Shown here piece after piece: positions 60,327-64,000 of a stretch of DNA of 64,000 nt. The notes under the pieces were generated by a model, which was given only the letters and a program-made list of their open reading frames with translations, was not told the origin of the DNA and did not search any database. Within the stretch, counting starts at the first letter, position 1. The number at the start of each line of letters is the position of its first letter. The stretch comes from Variovorax boronicumulans (GTDB lineage Bacteria; Pseudomonadota; Gammaproteobacteria; Burkholderiales; Burkholderiaceae_C), in the NCBI RefSeq assembly GCF_029892485.1, contig NZ_JARXVG010000001.1:434001-498000 (forward strand), written 5' to 3'. The translations under genes and the position numbers were made by a program.

Positions 60327-62114
60327 TCACGCCTCCTCGTACCACCTGTCCTTCGCCAGCATCACCCGGTGATGCCCGTGCCCCGACGGCATCATCGGAA
60401 AGCAGTTCTCCTGCGCCGCGACCTGCACGTCGAGAAAGAACGGCCCCTCGCTCGCGAGGCACTCGGCCAGCGCGGCTTCGAGCTCCGCCGGGTCCGACAC
60501 GCGGCGCGCCCCCCAACCGAAGGCCTTCGCCAGCGCCACGAAATCCGGCAGCGCCTCGTTCCAGCTGTGGCTCAGGCGGTTGCCGTGGTTCAGCTCCTGC
60601 CACTGCCGCACCATGCCCATGTAGCCGTTGTTGCACAGCACCAGCTTCACCGCCGTGCGGTGCTGCACCGCGGTCGACAGCTCCTGGATGTTCATGAGCA
60701 CCGACGCATCGCCGCTCACGCACACGCACAGCGCATCGGGATGGCCGATCTGCGCGCCGATGGCGGCCGGCAAACCGTAACCCATCGTCCCGGCCCCGCC
60801 CGAGGTGAGCCAATGGCGCGGGCTGTCGAAGCGCAGGTACTGGGCGGCCCACATCTGGTGCTGGCCCACGTCGGTCGAGACGATCGCATCGCGCCCGCTG
60901 CGGCCGATGGCCTGCTGCAGCGTCGTCATCAACTGCTGCGGAAGGATCGCTTCCGCACGCGGCTCGAAGCGCAGGCACTCCTCGGCGCGCCAGCGCTCGA
61001 TGCGCTCCCACCACGGCGCAAGCCGCTCCGGCGCAAAGCCCTCGGCGGGCAGCAGCGCCAGCACCGCGGCAAGGATCGCCGCGCAGTCGCCCACCATCGG
61101 CACATCGACCTGCACGACCTTGTTGATGCTCGTCGGGTCGATGTCGATGTGGATCTTCCGCGCATGCGGGCAGAACTCGTCGAGCTTGCCGGTCACGCGG
61201 TCGTCGAAGCGCGCGCCGACGCACACCACCAGGTCGGCCTCGTGCATCGCGAGGTTCGCTTCCAGGTTGCCGTGCATGCCGAGCATGCCGATGAACTTCG
61301 GGTCGGACGCGGGAAAGGCGCCCAGCCCCATCAGCGTCAACGTGCAGGGCGCATGCAGGCGGTTCACCAATTGGGTGAAAGCCTCGCAGGCCGCAGGGCC
61401 GGAGTTGATGAGCCCGCCGCCGCCATAGAGCACCGGGCGCCGCGCGGTCGAGAGCAAGTCGGCCGCGCGCTGCAGCATCGCCTTCGGCGGCAGCGCCGCC
61501 CTGCTTGCGCGCAACGGGCGCAGCGGCGCGGGGGCTGCGCCATGACCCAGGCGCATCAGCTGGATGTCCTTCGGCACATCGAGCAGCACCGGCCCCGGCC
61601 GGCCCGACGATGCGATCTCCAGCGCGCGCCGCACCAGCGACGGCACATCGTCCGCCGCGCGCACCTGCTGGTTCCACTTGGTCACCGAGCGCGACATGCC
61701 CAGCGCATCGCTCTCCTGGAAGGCCTGCGTGCCGATGACCGCCGTGGCCACCTGCCCGCTGATGCACAGCACCGGCACCGAATCGCTCATCGCATCGAGG
61801 AGGCCCGTGATGGTGTTGCCCACCCCCGGCCCCGAGGTGACCAGCACCACGCCCACGCGCCCCGTGCTGCGCGCATAGCCCTCGGCCGCATGCACCGCGG
61901 CCTGCTCGTGGCGCACCAGCACATGGCGCAGCCGCGGCTCGCCGTGCAGCGCGTCGTACAGCGGCAGCGCCGCGCCGCCGGGGTAGCCGAAGATGGTGTC
62001 GACACCGCACTCGACCAGCGTATCGAGCAGGGCCTCCGCACCGTTGCGCACACGGGGTGCGGCCTCGGGGTGAAGGGACAAGGAAGACGTGAGGGGAAGG
62101 TCGAGCAATCGCAT
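60327..62114 (-). CDS. ilvB: Acetolactate synthase large (catalytic) subunit
   Basis: A 595-residue thiamine-diphosphate enzyme making acetolactate or acetohydroxybutyrate for branched-chain amino acids. Seen: [14 protein letters not shown], the catalytic Glu in [32 protein letters not shown], and the thiamine-diphosphate motif [16 protein letters not shown]...[17 protein letters not shown] 62114 is chosen over an upstream in-frame start inside the divergent gene. No small regulatory subunit (ilvN) is adjacent. It diverges from an Lrp-type regulator 65 bases away. Confidence 0.92.
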   Translation of the reverse strand: MRLLDLPLTSSLSLHPEAAPRVRNGAEALLDTLVECGVDTIFGYPGGAALPLYDALHGEPRLRHVLVRHEQAAVHAAEGYARSTGRVGVVLVTSGPGVGNTITGLLDAMSDSVPVLCISGQVATAVIGTQAFQESDALGMSRSVTKWNQQVRAADDVPSLVRRALEIASSGRPGPVLLDVPKDIQLMRLGHGAAPAPLRPLRASRAALPPKAMLQRAADLLSTARRPVLYGGGGLINSGPAACEAFTQLVNRLHAPCTLTLMGLGAFPASDPKFIGMLGMHGNLEANLAMHEADLVVCVGARFDDRVTGKLDEFCPHARKIHIDIDPTSINKVVQVDVPMVGDCAAILAAVLALLPAEGFAPERLAPWWERIERWRAEECLRFEPRAEAILPQQLMTTLQQAIGRSGRDAIVSTDVGQHQMWAAQYLRFDSPRHWLTSGGAGTMGYGLPAAIGAQIGHPDALCVCVSGDASVLMNIQELSTAVQHRTAVKLVLCNNGYMGMVRQWQELNHGNRLSHSWNEALPDFVALAKAFGWGARRVSDPAELEAALAECLASEGPFFLDVQVAAQENCFPMMPSGHGHHRVMLAKDRWYEEA

Positions 62115-62179
62115 GCCGTCAATTCTTCCGCTCCTGAGGCAGAATTTGCTTCTTTCTTTTGGCTCTTTGGCTTCCATTT

Positions 62180-62674
62180 ATGAAAACCAATCGGAAAACA
62201 GCATCTTCTGAAGAAGGATCTTTCGACAAGATCGATATGGCCATTCTCCGCGTGCTGCTGCTCGACTCGCGCAAGACCCTGCAGGAAATCGGCAACGAGG
62301 TCGGCCTGTCGCCCACCAGTTGCTGGACGCGCATCAAGAAGCTGGAGGCGCAAGGCGTCATCAAGCGCTACACGGTCGACGTCGATCCGGCCAAGCTCGG
62401 CTATCACGACTCGGTGATCGTGCAGGTCACGCTCGAGAGCCACACCGACGAGACGCTCTACGACTTCGGCCGCGTGCTCGCGACCATTCCGGAGATCCAG
62501 GAGGCGTACCTGGTGTCGGGCGACTACGACTACTACATCCGCATTGCCGTGCGCGACACGCGCGACTACGAGCGGCTGCTGCGCGAAAAGCTCTACAAGA
62601 TCCCCGGCATCCGCCACAGCAAATCGCACTTTGTGCTGCGGGTGCTGAAGGAGACGAGCGTGCCGATCATCTGA
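62180..62674 (+). CDS. Lrp/AsnC-family transcriptional regulator beside ilvB
   Basis: A 164-residue regulator from ATG 62180. HTH KIDMAILRVLLLDSRKTLQ and EVGLSPTSCWTRIKKLEAQG, then a RAM domain (YDFGRVLATIPEIQEAYLVSG, DYDYYIRIAVRDTRDYERLL). The shared 65-base region with ilvB, holding a TTTTGGCTC/TTTGGCTT direct repeat, suggests it regulates the synthase, as leucine-responsive proteins often do; that is inferred from position. Confidence 0.93.
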   Translation: MKTNRKTASSEEGSFDKIDMAILRVLLLDSRKTLQEIGNEVGLSPTSCWTRIKKLEAQGVIKRYTVDVDPAKLGYHDSVIVQVTLESHTDETLYDFGRVLATIPEIQEAYLVSGDYDYYIRIAVRDTRDYERLLREKLYKIPGIRHSKSHFVLRVLKETSVPII

Positions 62675-62696
62675 CGGCGCCGCCCTCCCCTCGGGC

Positions 62697-63689
62697 TCAG
62701 AGCCGAATCAATTCCACCCGCCGGTTTCTCGCACGCCCCGCCTCGTTGTCGTTCGGCGCCACCGGCTCGGCCGCACCCGCGCCGCGCGTGGTGAAGCGGC
62801 GCGGGTCCACACCCGCCTTCACCAGCACGCCGATCACCGCGACCGCGCGGCGCTTGGACAAGTCGTCGTTGTGCTTCGCCTCCCCTTGCGCATCGGTGTG
62901 GCCCACCACCGAGAGCTTGAGCGGCGGGTTGTTGCGCATGAGCTTGGTCATCTCATCCAGCGTGGGCTGCGACTCGGGGCGGATCACGTCCTTGTCCAGG
63001 TCGAACAGGATGCCGTAGAGGTTGATGCGCCCCGTCTCGGCCAGGCTCTTCTGCATGGCCGAGGCATCGACGAACACGATCTTGTCGCCCTCCATCGCCT
63101 TGGCTTCCACCACGCGCACGAAGGCATGGTTGCCGACGTCGGCGTTGTGCTCGGCCAGCGCGATGCTGGCGTACACGGTGCCGGTGGGGCCGGTCTTCTT
63201 CGCGAGCAGATAACGGCCGCTCACCGAAAAGTAGTTGCGCACGTAATCGGCGCGGCTGCCTAGCCTCGGCCATTCCGGGTCGTCGAGCGCTAGCGCGAAG
63301 TCGTAGGGCGTGTTGGTGTCCACGCTGTTGGGGCGCTTCTGGTAGCAAGAGGCATTGGCGGTGCCGCAGGTGAAAAGCACGTCGAAGCCCTTGGCCTTGA
63401 GGCTGGCTTCGTAGTTGCGCTGCACTTCGAGCAGCGAACGGCCGGCGGGCAGCTTGTAGTGATAGATCGAGACCTTGCCCTCGAGCTTCAGCAGGTCGGG
63501 TTTGCCGCCACCCCAGTTCTGGAACGGCTCCTTGATGAGGCCGACCTCGTCGTAGGCCGTGACCTTGGTGCCGTCGAGCACCGCGCCTTCGTAGCGGCCG
63601 ACGAGGGGGTGGTCTTTCTCGGGTGCGGCGGCGGCAAAAGCGGCAACGCAAAGTGCGGCCGTTGCAGCGAGGAAGGCGAGCTGTTTCAT
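62697..63689 (-). CDS. OmpA-family outer-membrane/peptidoglycan-associated protein
   Basis: A 330-residue protein with a signal peptide (MKQLAFLAATAALCVAAFAA), a central DUF4892-like region (RYEGAVLDGTKVTAYDEV, GRSLLEVQRNYEASLKAKGF, one CGTANASC pair), and a C-terminal OmpA domain with the peptidoglycan-binding residues in SVVGHTDAQGEAKHNDDLSKRRA and ENEAGRARNRRVEL-like ending. It probably links the outer membrane to peptidoglycan. It converges on the Lrp gene 22 bases away; a ribosome site GGAGG precedes the ATG region loosely. Confidence 0.88.
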   Translation of the reverse strand: MKQLAFLAATAALCVAAFAAAAPEKDHPLVGRYEGAVLDGTKVTAYDEVGLIKEPFQNWGGGKPDLLKLEGKVSIYHYKLPAGRSLLEVQRNYEASLKAKGFDVLFTCGTANASCYQKRPNSVDTNTPYDFALALDDPEWPRLGSRADYVRNYFSVSGRYLLAKKTGPTGTVYASIALAEHNADVGNHAFVRVVEAKAMEGDKIVFVDASAMQKSLAETGRINLYGILFDLDKDVIRPESQPTLDEMTKLMRNNPPLKLSVVGHTDAQGEAKHNDDLSKRRAVAVIGVLVKAGVDPRRFTTRGAGAAEPVAPNDNEAGRARNRRVELIRL

Positions 63690-63876
63690 CGGAGGTGTCG
63701 AAAGGAGCGGCGACGCCCGGGATGCTAGGACGAGCACGGACCGTTGTGCATTCGACGGACGGTCTATGCCGTGGGCAGTTGGTTGGTCGAGGCACCGACG
63801 CTGCGGGCAGGACGCGGCGGCGGCTGACAAAGGCGTGAGGCCGGAGGACGTTTACTCGTTTGCGAGGCGCCGGTGC

Positions 63877-63898
63877 ATCGCGTGCTGAATCACGCGAT
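63877..63898. promoter_or_regulatory. Perfect 8-bp inverted repeat upstream of the last gene
   Basis: ATCGCGTG (63877-63884), loop CTGAAT, CACGCGAT (63891-63898), 36 bases before the ATG at 63935. It has no T tract, so an operator or leader hairpin is more likely than a terminator. The other 190 bases back to 63690 show nothing I can assign. Confidence 0.45.
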
Positions 63899-63934
63899 CA
63901 CCTGCACGAGCCAGTCCATACAGGAGATTTCCGC

Positions 63935-64000
63935 ATGTCAGCAACAACAAACAAAGCGATTCTGGAGAAAGCCAACGCGGCCATCGAGAAAGGTGACTAC
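63935..64000 (+). CDS. Hypothetical protein, first 22 codons only (possible NTF2/SnoaL-like)
   Basis: An ATG at 63935 with a Shine-Dalgarno AGGAG 11 bases earlier opens a frame that runs to the window edge: MSATTNKAILEKANAAIEKG then Asp-Tyr. The N-terminal helix (KAILEKANAAIEKGDY) resembles the start of NTF2/SnoaL-fold proteins, but 22 residues are too few to classify. Confidence 0.5.
   Translation, partial: MSATTNKAILEKANAAIEKGDY

Overview
The window looks like a chromosomal segment of a GC-rich betaproteobacterium of the Comamonadaceae, most like Variovorax. The grounds are gene content and order (AceE-type pyruvate dehydrogenase whose E3 carries its own lipoyl domain, full isc operon, intracellular PHB depolymerase, soluble RsxB, methylmalonyl-CoA pathway) and three copies of a GGGCCGCCCC-rich intergenic repeat that I associate from memory with this family. 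No genome search was possible. The region is gene-dense and looks like core chromosome: no insertion sequence, prophage, CRISPR array, rRNA or origin was recognised, and no gap between genes exceeds 300 bases. Many genes are coupled by ATGA-type overlaps.

Layout: 1-7341 holds the 2-oxoglutarate dehydrogenase operon (sucA-sucB-lpdA, then zapE and a secreted coiled-coil protein), all on the minus strand. 7623-11138 holds single metabolic and envelope genes. 11228-18087 is the pyruvate dehydrogenase operon (aceE-aceF-lpdA), with a proteasome/HslV-like Ntn hydrolase gene coupled by overlaps between aceF and lpdA. A membrane histidine kinase and FixJ-type regulator are transcribed away from aceE (18303-21472). 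21549-28083 holds folD, prlC, a glutaredoxin-like protein, rpiA, pyrD and a yqjD/yqjE-like pair. 28219-31378 holds an LhgO-like oxidase, a 40-residue proline-rich ORF, a DUF1266-like protein, tRNA-Val(CAC) and a dnaQ-type exonuclease. 31464-36892 is iscR-iscS-iscU-iscA-hscB-hscA-fdx, preceded by a good match to a type 1 IscR operator. uvrB and an aromatic aminotransferase diverge at 39.3 kb. phaZ, rsxB, a LysE exporter, an EamA exporter and an Lrp regulator follow.

44966-54542 is a propionyl-CoA to succinyl-CoA module read on the minus strand: mutase (scpA), a GNAT protein, meaB, pccB, a YwqG/DUF1963-like protein, pccA, bioB and an epimerase-like VOC protein. A GntR/FadR-type regulator diverges from it. 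Its product, succinyl-CoA, enters the TCA cycle at the step made by the sucAB-lpdA complex. The right end holds an IclR regulator, dusA, two divergent single-domain response regulators, a secreted cysteine-rich CTGCH protein of unknown function, an acetolactate synthase large subunit with a divergent Lrp regulator, an OmpA-family protein and the first 22 codons of a further gene.

The least explained features are the Ntn hydrolase embedded in the pyruvate dehydrogenase operon, the Lys/Ala/Pro-rich tail on the PHB depolymerase, the cysteine-rich secreted protein beside the orphan response regulators, a probable leaderless NlpC/P60 gene, and the bioB gene inside the propionate operon.
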